Below, one piece after another: positions 1-5,923 of a stretch of DNA of 5,980 nucleotides. The stretch's first letter is position 1. Each line of letters opens with the position of its first letter. The position numbers and the translations under genes are program-made. The stretch comes from an uncultured Collinsella sp. Lineage in GTDB: Bacteria; Actinomycetota; Coriobacteriia; Coriobacteriales; Coriobacteriaceae. The notes under the pieces were generated by a model. That model had not been told where the DNA came from, searched no databases, and worked only from the letters and a program-made list of their open reading frames with translations. The DNA lies in NCBI GenBank assembly GCA_900554905.1, contig USJB01000082.1:1-5980 (forward strand), read 5' to 3'.

Positions 1-38
1 AGGCAAGGCATAGACCTTCTGGTCATGCCTTGCCTTTT
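1..38. terminator. Terminator-like hairpin at window edge
   Basis: The arms 1-11 and 25-35 are perfect inverted repeats (11 bp). After a bulged A at 12 the stem continues with GACC (13-16) against GGTC (21-24), closing on a TTCT loop. On the plus strand the stem runs straight into TTTT (35-38), as in an intrinsic terminator. On the minus strand the same bases give an A tract before the stem, so it may be bidirectional and also stop prfA transcripts if a T run lies just outside the window. No gene that would use it from the left is visible. Confidence 0.6.
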
Positions 39-80
39 GAATGACAAATTGTCGCTCTGGGCGGCGCGCAGCGTCGAGCC

Positions 81-108
81 GTTACGCGGTTTGGCAAAAC
101 CGCGTAAC
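81..108 (-). terminator. 12-bp hairpin just after prfA stop codon
   Basis: Arms 81-92 and 97-108 are perfectly complementary (12 bp) around a 4-base loop. On the minus strand the stem starts three bases after the TAG of prfA. No T run follows it (next bases GGCTCGACGC), so it is not a classical intrinsic terminator. It could be a U-tail-less terminator, a pause or processing site, or a 3' end stabiliser that works with the edge hairpin at 1-38. The structure is certain; the function is inferred. Confidence 0.5.
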
Positions 109-111
109 CCA

Positions 112-1179
112 CTACACAGCCTGTGCCAGCTTCTCGGCACGCTCGGCGGCGGCGAGTGCCTCGATGACGGTGCCGAGCTGATCGCCCAGAAGGACGCCGT
201 TGTAGGTGGAGTTGAAGCCGATACGGTGATCGGTCACGCGGTCCTGGGGCTGATTGTAGGTACGAATCTTCTCGGAACGATTGCCGTGGCCGATCTGGCT
301 TTGACGCTCGGCACCGAGCTCTGCCTGCTGCTTCTCGAGCTCCATCTCGTACAGGCGGGCGCGCAGCATCTGCATGCAGACCTCGCGGTTCTGAATCTGG
401 GAACGCTGCTCCTGCGACTGCACCACAGTGTTGGTGGGCAGGTGGGTGATGCGCACGGCGGAGTAGGTGGTGTTAACGCACTGACCGCCAGGGCCGGAGG
501 CGCAGTAGGTATCGATGCGCAGGTCGGACTGGTTGATCTGGACGTCGATTTCCTCGGCCTCGGGAAGTACGGCGACGGTAGCCGTGGAGGTCTGGATGCG
601 GCCCTGGGACTCGGTCTTGGGGACGCGCTGGACACGGTGCACGCCGGACTCGAACTTCATGACGGAGTAGACGCGGTCGCCCTCGACCTTGAACTCGATG
701 GACTTAAAGCCGCCGGCCTCGCTGGGGCTGGAATCGAGCACGGTGGTCTTCCAGCCGCGCGACTCGCAGAAGCGCTGGTACATCTTGTACAGGTCGCCGG
801 CAAAGATGGCCGCCTCGTCGCCACCGGCGGCGGAGCGAATCTCGACGATGGTGTTCTTGTCGTCGTTGGGGTCGCTCGGGATGAGCATGTACTTGATGTC
901 TTCCTCGAGCTGGGGGAGCTTGGCCTCGTTTTCGGAGATGTCCATCTGGAGCATCTCCTTCTCATCGGCATCGGTGGTATCGTGCAGCATTTCCTTGGCC
1001 GCCTCGATGTCATCGAGCGCGCCGATGTACTCGCGCGAGGCGGCAATGAGGTCAGACTGGTGCGCGTACTCCTTGTTGAGACGCGTGAACTCCTTAATAT
1101 CGGAGGCGACGGCCGGGTCGGAGAGCTTCTTCTCGAGCTCCTCGTAGGCCTTGATGATCTTTTCGAGCTTGTCGCGCAT
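112..1179 (-). CDS. prfA: Peptide chain release factor 1 (RF1)
   Basis: Cytoplasmic class I release factor that reads UAA and UAG in the ribosomal A site and triggers hydrolysis of peptidyl-tRNA. The 355 residues match the family's usual length of about 360. An acidic helical N-terminal domain (1-100) is followed by the core. The codon-recognition tripeptide P187-K188-T189, in the context RVPKTESQGR, fits the RF1 PxT pattern and not the SPF of RF2, which separates the two paralogues. The catalytic GGQ is at 231-233 in SGPGGQCVNTT; its glutamine is the residue normally methylated by PrmC. The C-terminal IRTYNQPQDRVTDHRIG segment (305-321) is also typical. The base after GGQ encodes Cys, where the E. 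coli protein has His. The ATG at 1179 has a strong AAAGGAGT six bases upstream. No prmC follows within the window and no rpmE precedes it, so the gene appears to be transcribed alone from the 245-base upstream gap. Confidence 0.97.
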   Translation of the reverse strand: MRDKLEKIIKAYEELEKKLSDPAVASDIKEFTRLNKEYAHQSDLIAASREYIGALDDIEAAKEMLHDTTDADEKEMLQMDISENEAKLPQLEEDIKYMLIPSDPNDDKNTIVEIRSAAGGDEAAIFAGDLYKMYQRFCESRGWKTTVLDSSPSEAGGFKSIEFKVEGDRVYSVMKFESGVHRVQRVPKTESQGRIQTSTATVAVLPEAEEIDVQINQSDLRIDTYCASGPGGQCVNTTYSAVRITHLPTNTVVQSQEQRSQIQNREVCMQMLRARLYEMELEKQQAELGAERQSQIGHGNRSEKIRTYNQPQDRVTDHRIGFNSTYNGVLLGDQLGTVIEALAAAERAEKLAQAV

Positions 1180-1185
1180 GGCGGG

Positions 1186-1193
1186 ACTCCTTT
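1186..1193 (-). promoter_or_regulatory. Shine-Dalgarno site of prfA
   Basis: AAAGGAGT on the minus strand, six bases before the ATG at 1179. It is nearly the full anti-16S complement and fixes the RF1 start, which also matches the family's usual N-terminus (MRDKLEKI). Confidence 0.85.
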
Positions 1194-1334
1194 ATATGCG
1201 TGAAGGTGAAAATCGGCAGAGTTGATGGGGCGCACGGCGCCACTGCGGGGGTAAGCCCGGCTAGAACATGTCGATCTTCAGATACATGCGCATCCCTTCG
1301 CGTATGGGGTACATAGTTGCGGTCTAACCCATAC

Positions 1335-1340
1335 ATGATA
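1335..1340 (-). promoter_or_regulatory. Weak -10 candidate for prfA
   Basis: TATCAT on the minus strand matches the TATAAT consensus at five of six positions and lies about 155 bases before the prfA start. I see no convincing -35 box 16-18 bases upstream. Just downstream, 1302-1308 (gtatggg) and 1328-1334 (cccatac) form a 7-bp inverted repeat that could fold in the leader or act as an operator. A promoter is expected in this gap because the peptidase gene ends here, but this exact assignment is speculative. Confidence 0.2.
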
Positions 1341-1376
1341 GCGTGCGCAGGCAAACCTGCATATAACCCGCACGGA

Positions 1377-1409
1377 TTGGTGCAAACAAACCTGACCCCA
1401 TTGCACCAA
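1377..1409. repeat. REP-like palindromic element between prfA and peptidase
   Basis: Perfect 9-bp arms, TTGGTGCAA (1377-1385) and TTGCACCAA (1401-1409), enclose a 15-base loop. Read on the minus strand the loop begins TGGGGTCAGGTTTGT, and GGGG-N8-GTTTG spans loop and arm. The same pattern occurs in the right-edge inverted repeat. It starts 15 bases after the peptidase stop codon. No T run follows on the minus strand, so it is not an obvious terminator. It resembles intergenic REP-type palindromes. The inverted repeat is seen directly; the family assignment is inferred. Confidence 0.55.
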
Positions 1410-1424
1410 GAGCTTGCTTTTTGG

Positions 1425-2840
1425 CTAGAGCGTTTGGAGTAGAGCGACGAGGAAGCGGATGCCCTGGAGGTAGGCGCGGCGGGTGATGCGCTCGTTGGTG
1501 CCATGGACGCCGCGATCACACTCGTCGTCATCAACCACAAAGGCCGAGAAGCGAATGCACTCAGGGCAAATGTGTTGGTAGTTGGCGGCGTCGGTCGCAC
1601 CGATCACGGTCGAGGGCACAATTGCCACTGGCTCGAATAATCCGTTTTCCGCCGTCCCCTTTGGATCACGGAAATAGCGGGCGGCGATGGAGCGAACCGC
1701 CTCGAGACCGGGACCACCGATGCGCGGGGACGGCGAGGGTTCGGAGCTGCCGGGGCCCAGCTCCACTTCGACACGACCGGCAAGGTCCGCCCCGGCAACC
1801 GCATCACGGCATCGCGCCACAACGTCGGCCACGCTCGTGCCCTCGAGCATGCGGAAGTTGATATTAGCCCACATATCCTGCGGCATTACGTTGGCGCCGG
1901 TGCTGCCGCCCTCGATCTGCGTGGGCGCGCAGGTGGTCGTCACGAGCGGGTAGAGCTTCTTGCTGGCGAGGCACTCGCGCACGATGGTGTCCTTGTTGGA
2001 GGCAATCTCGTCGGCCGTGTAGAGCCCCAACTCGACGAGCTGGGCGGCAAGCAAGTCGGTCACGCGCGTCGGCCACTCGATATCGCAGATTGCGGTGATG
2101 GCGCGGCTGAGCACCTCGAGCGACGTGCCGCCGTAGGGGTTAGAAGAATGTCCACCCTCACTCTTCGTCTTGAGCACGATATCGGCATAGCCCTTCTCCG
2201 CGAGGTCGGCGTGCATGAGCCAACCCTCGCCCGCGCTGTACTCGGCAGCCGGAACGATGCGGTAGTCGCCCTCGTCGATCAGGTACTCAAGCTCAATGCC
2301 GCGCTCCTCGAGCGCGCGGCCAATGGTGCCTGCACCGTACTGCGCGGTTTCCTCGTCCTGGCCAAAGGCCAGGAGCAGCGTGCGCTCGTGCTGCCAACCG
2401 TGCGCCAGCGCATACTCGACAGCCTCGAGAATGCCTGCGACCTGGTCCTTCATGTCGATCGCTCCACGGCCCCAGATGTAGGTGTCGTCCACGTGCCCGC
2501 TAAAGGGGGCGTGCGTCCAGTCGGCCTCGGTACCCGGCACCACGGGGACCACGTCCATGTGGCCCATGAGCATAATGGGCTTGAGGTCAGGGTCGGAACC
2601 GCTAAGCGTCACCAATAGCGAATGGTCGATAAGCTCGACCTCGCCCGCCGCAAATACATGCGGCCAGGCCTGCTGCATATAAGCGCGCAGGTCGTCGAAG
2701 GGCCGCCAGTCCACCGCCTCGGCATCCATGCTCGAGATAGTCGGAAACGACAGCACGCGGCCCAGGCGCTCGCACGCACCAGCCTCGTCTATATCGGCAA
2801 AATCATCCTCATGCGCAAAGAAGCGCCAAACCTCGGCCAT
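1425..2840 (-). CDS. M20-family metallopeptidase (carboxypeptidase S / PM20D1-like)
   Basis: Predicted cytoplasmic di-zinc hydrolase of 471 residues, of the group that cleaves dipeptides, Gly-X peptides or N-acyl amino acids. Visible motifs in order are: GHMDVVP with metal ligand H94 and D96; WGRGAIDMK with bridging D129; QDEE with the catalytic base E163 and metal ligand E164; LIDEG with D189; GGHSS (H231) in the lid/dimerisation region; and HGTNE with the last metal ligand H446. The catalytic set therefore looks complete. There is no signal peptide. GATDAANY (414-421) stands where relatives usually have GGTDSRHY, and QDEE replaces the commoner HDEE, so specificity may differ. The frame stays open upstream to 2894, but the ATG at 2840 is chosen because AAAGGA precedes it and the extra 18 residues look like translated spacer. 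The gene lies 72 bases after the ABC ATPase on the same strand, suggesting joint or partly joint transcription. The exact substrate cannot be told. Confidence 0.9.
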   Translation of the reverse strand: MAEVWRFFAHEDDFADIDEAGACERLGRVLSFPTISSMDAEAVDWRPFDDLRAYMQQAWPHVFAAGEVELIDHSLLVTLSGSDPDLKPIMLMGHMDVVPVVPGTEADWTHAPFSGHVDDTYIWGRGAIDMKDQVAGILEAVEYALAHGWQHERTLLLAFGQDEETAQYGAGTIGRALEERGIELEYLIDEGDYRIVPAAEYSAGEGWLMHADLAEKGYADIVLKTKSEGGHSSNPYGGTSLEVLSRAITAICDIEWPTRVTDLLAAQLVELGLYTADEIASNKDTIVRECLASKKLYPLVTTTCAPTQIEGGSTGANVMPQDMWANINFRMLEGTSVADVVARCRDAVAGADLAGRVEVELGPGSSEPSPSPRIGGPGLEAVRSIAARYFRDPKGTAENGLFEPVAIVPSTVIGATDAANYQHICPECIRFSAFVVDDDECDRGVHGTNERITRRAYLQGIRFLVALLQTL

Positions 2841-2844
2841 GACA

Positions 2845-2850
2845 TCCTTT
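2845..2850 (-). promoter_or_regulatory. Shine-Dalgarno site of the M20 peptidase
   Basis: AAAGGA on the minus strand, four bases before the ATG at 2840. It decides this start over the in-frame ATG at 2894, which lies on the far side of a GC-rich hairpin and has no comparable site. Confidence 0.75.
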
Positions 2851-2864
2851 CGATTGTGATGACG

Positions 2865-2889
2865 AGGGCCGCCCCACCGGAGCGGCCCT
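2865..2889 (-). terminator. GC-rich hairpin between ABC ATPase and peptidase
   Basis: Arms 2865-2872 and 2882-2889 (agggccgc / gcggccct) form a perfect 8-bp stem around a 9-base loop, and two further C-G pairs are possible inside the loop. On the minus strand no T run follows (next bases CGTCATCAC). It is therefore more likely a partial terminator, processing site or transcript stabiliser that sets peptidase expression relative to the transporter than a full stop. It lies 23 bases downstream of the ATPase stop codon. Confidence 0.4.
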
Positions 2890-2912
2890 GCCACATAAGC
2901 GTTTGCGGTCGG

Positions 2913-3698
2913 TTATTTGTCCTCGAGATAACGCGAGAGGAACTCGCGGGTGCGCTGGTGCTTGGGGTTGCCGAAGAGCTCGGCCGGCGCGGCGTCCTCG
3001 AGCACCACGCCCTTGTCCATAAAGACCACGCGGTCGGACACCGTGCGGGCAAAAGCCATCTCGTGCGTGACGACGACCATGGTCATGCCGTCGGCCGCGA
3101 GCTTGCGCATGACCTCGAGCACCTCGCCCACGATCTCGGGGTCGAGTGCCGAAGTCGGCTCGTCGAACAGCATGATCTGCGGATTCATGCACAGGGCGCG
3201 GGCGATGGCCACGCGCTGCTTTTGGCCGCCGGACAGGCGACCCACGGCGGCGTGCGCGAACTTTTCGAGCCCCACGCTCGTCAGATGCTCCATCGCGACC
3301 TTCTCGGCCTCGGCCTTGCTCATCTTTTTGAGCGTGACGGGCGCGAGCGTGCAGTTGTCGAGCACATCCATGTTGTTGAACAAGTTAAAGCCCTGGAACA
3401 CCATGCCGATGTCCTCGCGGAGTTTATTGATATTGCAGCGCTCGGCCGTAAGGTCCTGGCCGTGGAACCAGATGTGGCCCGCGTCCGGGGTCTCGAGCAG
3501 ATTGAGGCAGCGCAGGAAGGTCGACTTGCCCGAGCCCGAGGCGCCGATAATGGTGACGACCTCGCCGGGGTTAACGGACAGGTCGATGCCCTTAAGCACC
3601 TCGAGCGAGCCAAAGCTCTTGCGCAGGCCCTCGACGCGGATAAGCGGCTCATTGGTCTGTGCGGCGGCCGCGGTGCCGGTAGTGGCGATATCTGCCAT
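2913..3698 (-). CDS. Polar amino-acid ABC transporter ATP-binding protein
   Basis: Cytoplasmic ATPase subunit (261 residues, normal for the GlnQ/HisP group) that drives import through the permease encoded just upstream. All nucleotide-binding elements are present: Walker A GASGSGKST (52-60), Q-loop Q102 in VFQGFNLF, signature LSGGQKQR (155-162), Walker B IMLFDE with catalytic E180, D-loop SALD (183-186) and switch H212 in VVVTHEM. The segment VTLKKMSKAEAE (121-132) and the order of motifs are characteristic of the polar amino-acid uptake family. The frame is open to 3773, but the ATG at 3698 has GAGGAGAA five bases upstream, and translation from 3773 would overlap the permease end with an unconserved tail. 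The gene starts 22 bases after the permease stop. Which amino acid is carried cannot be read from the ATPase, so no gene symbol is given. Confidence 0.95.
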   Translation of the reverse strand: MADIATTGTAAAAQTNEPLIRVEGLRKSFGSLEVLKGIDLSVNPGEVVTIIGASGSGKSTFLRCLNLLETPDAGHIWFHGQDLTAERCNINKLREDIGMVFQGFNLFNNMDVLDNCTLAPVTLKKMSKAEAEKVAMEHLTSVGLEKFAHAAVGRLSGGQKQRVAIARALCMNPQIMLFDEPTSALDPEIVGEVLEVMRKLAADGMTMVVVTHEMAFARTVSDRVVFMDKGVVLEDAAPAELFGNPKHQRTREFLSRYLEDK

Positions 3699-3703
3699 GA
3701 TGA

Positions 3704-3711
3704 TTCTCCTC
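3704..3711 (-). promoter_or_regulatory. Shine-Dalgarno site of the ABC ATPase
   Basis: GAGGAGAA on the minus strand, five bases before the ATG at 3698, inside the 22-base gap after the permease. It fixes the start and shows that the ATPase is translated independently within the operon. Confidence 0.8.
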
Positions 3712-3720
3712 GTCTTAAGC

Positions 3721-4869
3721 CTAGTTAGAGCTGGGCAGCGTGGCCGGAGCCTCGGCACCGAGCTTTTTGCCAAAGGCTTCGAGCAGGCGGCTCGCCACGA
3801 GCGTCAGGATCAGGTAGACCACGAGCGCCACGCAGTAGACCTCCATCTGGCGGTAGTACACGCCGGCGACGGTGGTGGTGGCGTACATGAGGTCGAACAC
3901 GCCGATGACCGAAAGCACCGACGAATCCTTGATGTTGATGATGAGCTCGTTGGTGAGTGCGGGGATCGCGTTTTTAATACCCTGGGGGAACACGACCTTG
4001 CGCATGGCCTGCCACTGCGACAGACCCAGCGAGCGCGCCGCCTCGGCCTGGCCGGGATCGATGGACTCGATGCCGCCGCGCAGGACCTCCATCATGTAGG
4101 CGGTGGAGTTGAGCGAGATGGTGACGAGGCCGGCGGTGAAGGTACTCCAGATCTGGTTGGCCTGGGCGGTCTCGAAGCCCATGCCGCGCAAAACGGTGAA
4201 GCCCGCGTAATAGATGAGCAGACCCTGGACCATCATGGGCGTGCCGCGCACGATGGTGGAGTAGACGGTCGCAAAGCCGCGGCCGATACTCTTAAAGAAG
4301 CGCACCAGGTCGTTATCCACGCGGTCGAACGTCTGAATACGCAGGAACACAAAGAGCAGTGCCAGGAAGAATGCGATGACAGTGCCGAAGGTCGCAAGCG
4401 CGATGGTGATCTCGATACCGCGAATGAAGAAGTCCCCGCTCTTGTAGGTCATGTAGACCAGGCTCGACAAAAAGTCGCTGGGGTTGGAATCCGAGACAAT
4501 GCTCACCTGCACCAGATCGATAAACGACATGACGCAGCGGTCGATAAAGAAAACTGCCGCGATGGCGACCACGACGTAGCTGCCTAAGCGTACGCCACGA
4601 CGGAAGCGCTCGGATGCGAACGGCGACGTTTCGCGATAGTCGCTCCAGTGCATAAGCTTGGTGACCAGCGCCGCCGCCGACACGACGAGCCAGGCCCAAA
4701 GAATCGCCCAAAGGCAATCCTGGAAGATACCGGTGGGGGCTAAGAAGCTCAGCGGTGTGGGGTTGCGCTGGCTAAACGCCAGGCCGAGCGCCGCGATAAC
4801 GCTCGTGCCCAGGTACACATAACGGTGGTCGGCCTTGATAAAGGAGGCCAGACGATTGATGGTTTTCAT
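3721..4869 (-). CDS. Amino-acid ABC permease with three-helix N-terminal extension
   Basis: Inner-membrane permease of the HEAM/ArtQ-GlnP type. The core, about residues 148-372, starts with the helix ITIALATFGTVIAFFLALLF (153-172). It contains VRGTPMMVQGLLIYY (207-221) and the cytoplasmic EAA-like loop ESIDPGQAEAARSLGLSQ (268-285) that docks on the ATPase. It ends with a helix at about 344-361. The protein has 382 residues where family members usually have about 220-230. The excess is an N-terminal part with three likely membrane segments (about 18-33, 48-70 and 93-112) and a loop of roughly 35 residues before the core. I do not recognise that extension. Only one permease gene is present, so a homodimer is likely. 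The ATG at 4869 has GGGAGG four bases upstream, overlapping the stop codon of the binding-protein gene, which indicates tight co-translation. The substrate is probably a polar or charged amino acid. Confidence 0.93.
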   Translation of the reverse strand: MKTINRLASFIKADHRYVYLGTSVIAALGLAFSQRNPTPLSFLAPTGIFQDCLWAILWAWLVVSAAALVTKLMHWSDYRETSPFASERFRRGVRLGSYVVVAIAAVFFIDRCVMSFIDLVQVSIVSDSNPSDFLSSLVYMTYKSGDFFIRGIEITIALATFGTVIAFFLALLFVFLRIQTFDRVDNDLVRFFKSIGRGFATVYSTIVRGTPMMVQGLLIYYAGFTVLRGMGFETAQANQIWSTFTAGLVTISLNSTAYMMEVLRGGIESIDPGQAEAARSLGLSQWQAMRKVVFPQGIKNAIPALTNELIINIKDSSVLSVIGVFDLMYATTTVAGVYYRQMEVYCVALVVYLILTLVASRLLEAFGKKLGAEAPATLPSSN

Positions 4870-4873
4870 GCTG

Positions 4874-4879
4874 CCTCCC
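4874..4879 (-). promoter_or_regulatory. Shine-Dalgarno site of the permease, overlapping upstream stop
   Basis: GGGAGG on the minus strand, four bases before the ATG at 4869. Its first G is the last base of the TAG of the binding-protein gene, so ribosomes ending that gene are placed at the permease start. Confidence 0.75.
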
Positions 4880-5805
4880 TATGCCGGCTGACGGTCGAGG
4901 CACGCGTCCCACATTTGGTCGCGCTCCTCTTGGCTAATGCCCTTGAGTGTCTTGTCGATGAGTTTAAGCAGCTTGTCCGAGCCCTTGCGGCAGCCGACGT
5001 TTGCCGCGACCTCCTGCTTAAAGCCCTCGCCCTCGGCAAAATGGATGGGGACGATACCGGGATTTTGGGCCATATAGCCCTTCTCGTTCTCGGTGTTGTA
5101 GGTCACGGCGTCGCACGTGCCCTGCAGCAGGTTCGAAAACACCGTGGGGACGGAGTCGACCGGGTTCTTGTGCACAACGCCCGGGATCTCGTCGATGACG
5201 GTGTCGAGCATGGTGTCCTTTTGGCCGAGCACCGTGGCACCGCTAAAGTCGCTGAGCTTGGTCGCGTTTTGGTAGGGCGAGCCCTCTTTTACGAACAGGC
5301 CAAAGTAGCCAATGAAGTACGGATCGGAAAAGCCGACGGACTCCTCGCGCTCGGGCGTGGCGCTCATACCGGCGATGATGAGGTCGATTTGGCCGTTGTT
5401 GAGCGAATCGATAAGACCCGAGAAGCTCTGCTTGACGGCAACGGGCTCGCCGCCGAGGGCCTTGCAGACGATCTTGGCGATCTGCACGTCGTAGCCATCG
5501 GCATAGGCGCCCTGCACGTTGTCGATGGGGATGGTGTACTCGCTGGCTTCGGAGACCTGCCAGTTGTACGGGGCGTAGGCCGCCTCCATGCCAATGCGGA
5601 TCTTATCCTTGCCGATAACGGAATCGGACAGGTCGTCGCGACCGCCACCCGTCGTGGGCTGAACTACTTCCAGCGTGGAGGGGCGCTGGCAACCGGCAAG
5701 TGCGCCGACGACGACAGTAGCGCTCGCAGCGAGAGCGCTACCCAAAAAGATGCGACGGCTGCATACCGGCTGTGGATGCGCGTCGCGTTGATGGGGAGAA
5801 TGCAT
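4879..5805 (-). CDS. Amino-acid-binding lipoprotein (SBP family 3), Tat-type signal
   Basis: Extracellular receptor of the ABC importer, 308 residues. The N-terminus has a twin-arginine motif SRRIFLG (16-22), a hydrophobic stretch and a lipobox LAGC whose C39 would be lipidated. This anchors the mature protein to the outer face of the membrane, probably after Tat export. The mature part follows the bacterial solute-binding family 3 plan: YAPYNW (77-82) in the ligand pocket, GYDVQIAK (104-111), and the strongly conserved block FSGLIDSLNNGQIDLIIAGM (128-147). This is followed by TPERE, where R153 is the expected ligand carboxylate contact, and FSDPYF (159-164). In the second lobe DAVTYNTENE (232-241) takes the place of the commoner DAV..D.PVA, so the alpha-amino contact may differ. 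The frame is open to 5892, but the ATG at 5805 has GGGAAGG six bases upstream and gives a sensible signal-peptide length. This is the first gene of the transporter operon. The ligand is unassigned. Confidence 0.94.
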   Translation of the reverse strand: MHSPHQRDAHPQPVCSRRIFLGSALAASATVVVGALAGCQRPSTLEVVQPTTGGGRDDLSDSVIGKDKIRIGMEAAYAPYNWQVSEASEYTIPIDNVQGAYADGYDVQIAKIVCKALGGEPVAVKQSFSGLIDSLNNGQIDLIIAGMSATPEREESVGFSDPYFIGYFGLFVKEGSPYQNATKLSDFSGATVLGQKDTMLDTVIDEIPGVVHKNPVDSVPTVFSNLLQGTCDAVTYNTENEKGYMAQNPGIVPIHFAEGEGFKQEVAANVGCRKGSDKLLKLIDKTLKGISQEERDQMWDACLDRQPA

Positions 5806-5811
5806 AATCTG

Positions 5812-5818
5812 CCTTCCC
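5812..5818 (-). promoter_or_regulatory. Shine-Dalgarno site of the binding-protein gene
   Basis: GGGAAGG on the minus strand, six bases before the ATG at 5805. It supports this start over the in-frame ATGs at 5892 and 5880, which fall in the AT-rich repeat and would put 25-29 extra residues before the signal peptide. Confidence 0.7.
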
Positions 5819-5870
5819 TGTTGAATCGTATGCTGACGACTTAACAGGATACCGCTCAGCGCTACCTCCA

Positions 5871-5916
5871 GCAAATGCATATATAAATGCATATATACAA
5901 GTTTACGAACTGAAAA
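5871..5916 (-). promoter_or_regulatory. AT-rich probable promoter region of the transporter operon
   Basis: This is the only strongly AT-rich segment in the window and lies 66-111 bases before the first transporter gene. On the minus strand it offers TTTTCA (5916-5911) as a poor -35 box. Several overlapping TATATA/TATATG hexamers (5895-5890, 5885-5880) could serve as -10 boxes, but none pairs with ideal 16-18-base spacing and good consensus, so I do not name the exact boxes. Position and composition are the evidence. Confidence 0.35.
5873..5897. repeat. 12-bp tandem repeat, two copies
   Basis: The unit aaatgcatatat occurs exactly at 5873-5884 and again at 5885-5896, with the first base of a third copy at 5897. 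It contains the palindrome atgcat in each copy. It sits in the putative promoter and could be a pair of operator half-sites on one face of the helix or simply a slippage product. Confidence 0.85.
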
Positions 5917-5923
5917 CGATTGA

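Noticed and set aside
25..1203. Long plus-strand open frame (392 codons) across prfA
   Set aside because: It is the antisense of a clear RF1 gene. Its translation is a low-complexity Leu/Gly/Val/Asp-rich string with no family motif, as expected from high GC at third codon positions.
1347..1360. Small hairpin gcagg-caaa-cctgc in the prfA leader
   Set aside because: Five base pairs with a 4-base loop occur readily by chance in GC-rich DNA; no flanking signal.
1094..1600. 168-codon minus-strand frame bridging the prfA-peptidase gap, considered as a possible rpmE or small gene
   Set aside because: It overlaps both neighbours out of frame, has no zinc-ribbon cysteines or L31 motif, and no suitable ribosome site.
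2950..4587. 545-codon plus-strand open frame across the ATPase and permease genes
   Set aside because: It runs antisense to two well-supported genes, changes character midway (Ser-rich then His/Asp-rich), and has no recognisable domain or ribosome site.
4825..5844. 339-codon plus-strand open frame opposite the binding protein
   Set aside because: Mirror of the lipoprotein gene; composition typical of antisense translation and no family resemblance.
5806..5892. Longer N-terminus for the binding protein starting at 5892 or 5880
   Set aside because: The added residues come from the AT-rich repeat and leader, would bury the signal peptide, and lack the Shine-Dalgarno site that precedes 5805.
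5806..5923. T-box or amino-acid riboswitch in the transporter leader
   Set aside because: The leader is short, no T-box bulge sequence or recognisable riboswitch core is present, and no terminator/antiterminator pair is visible.
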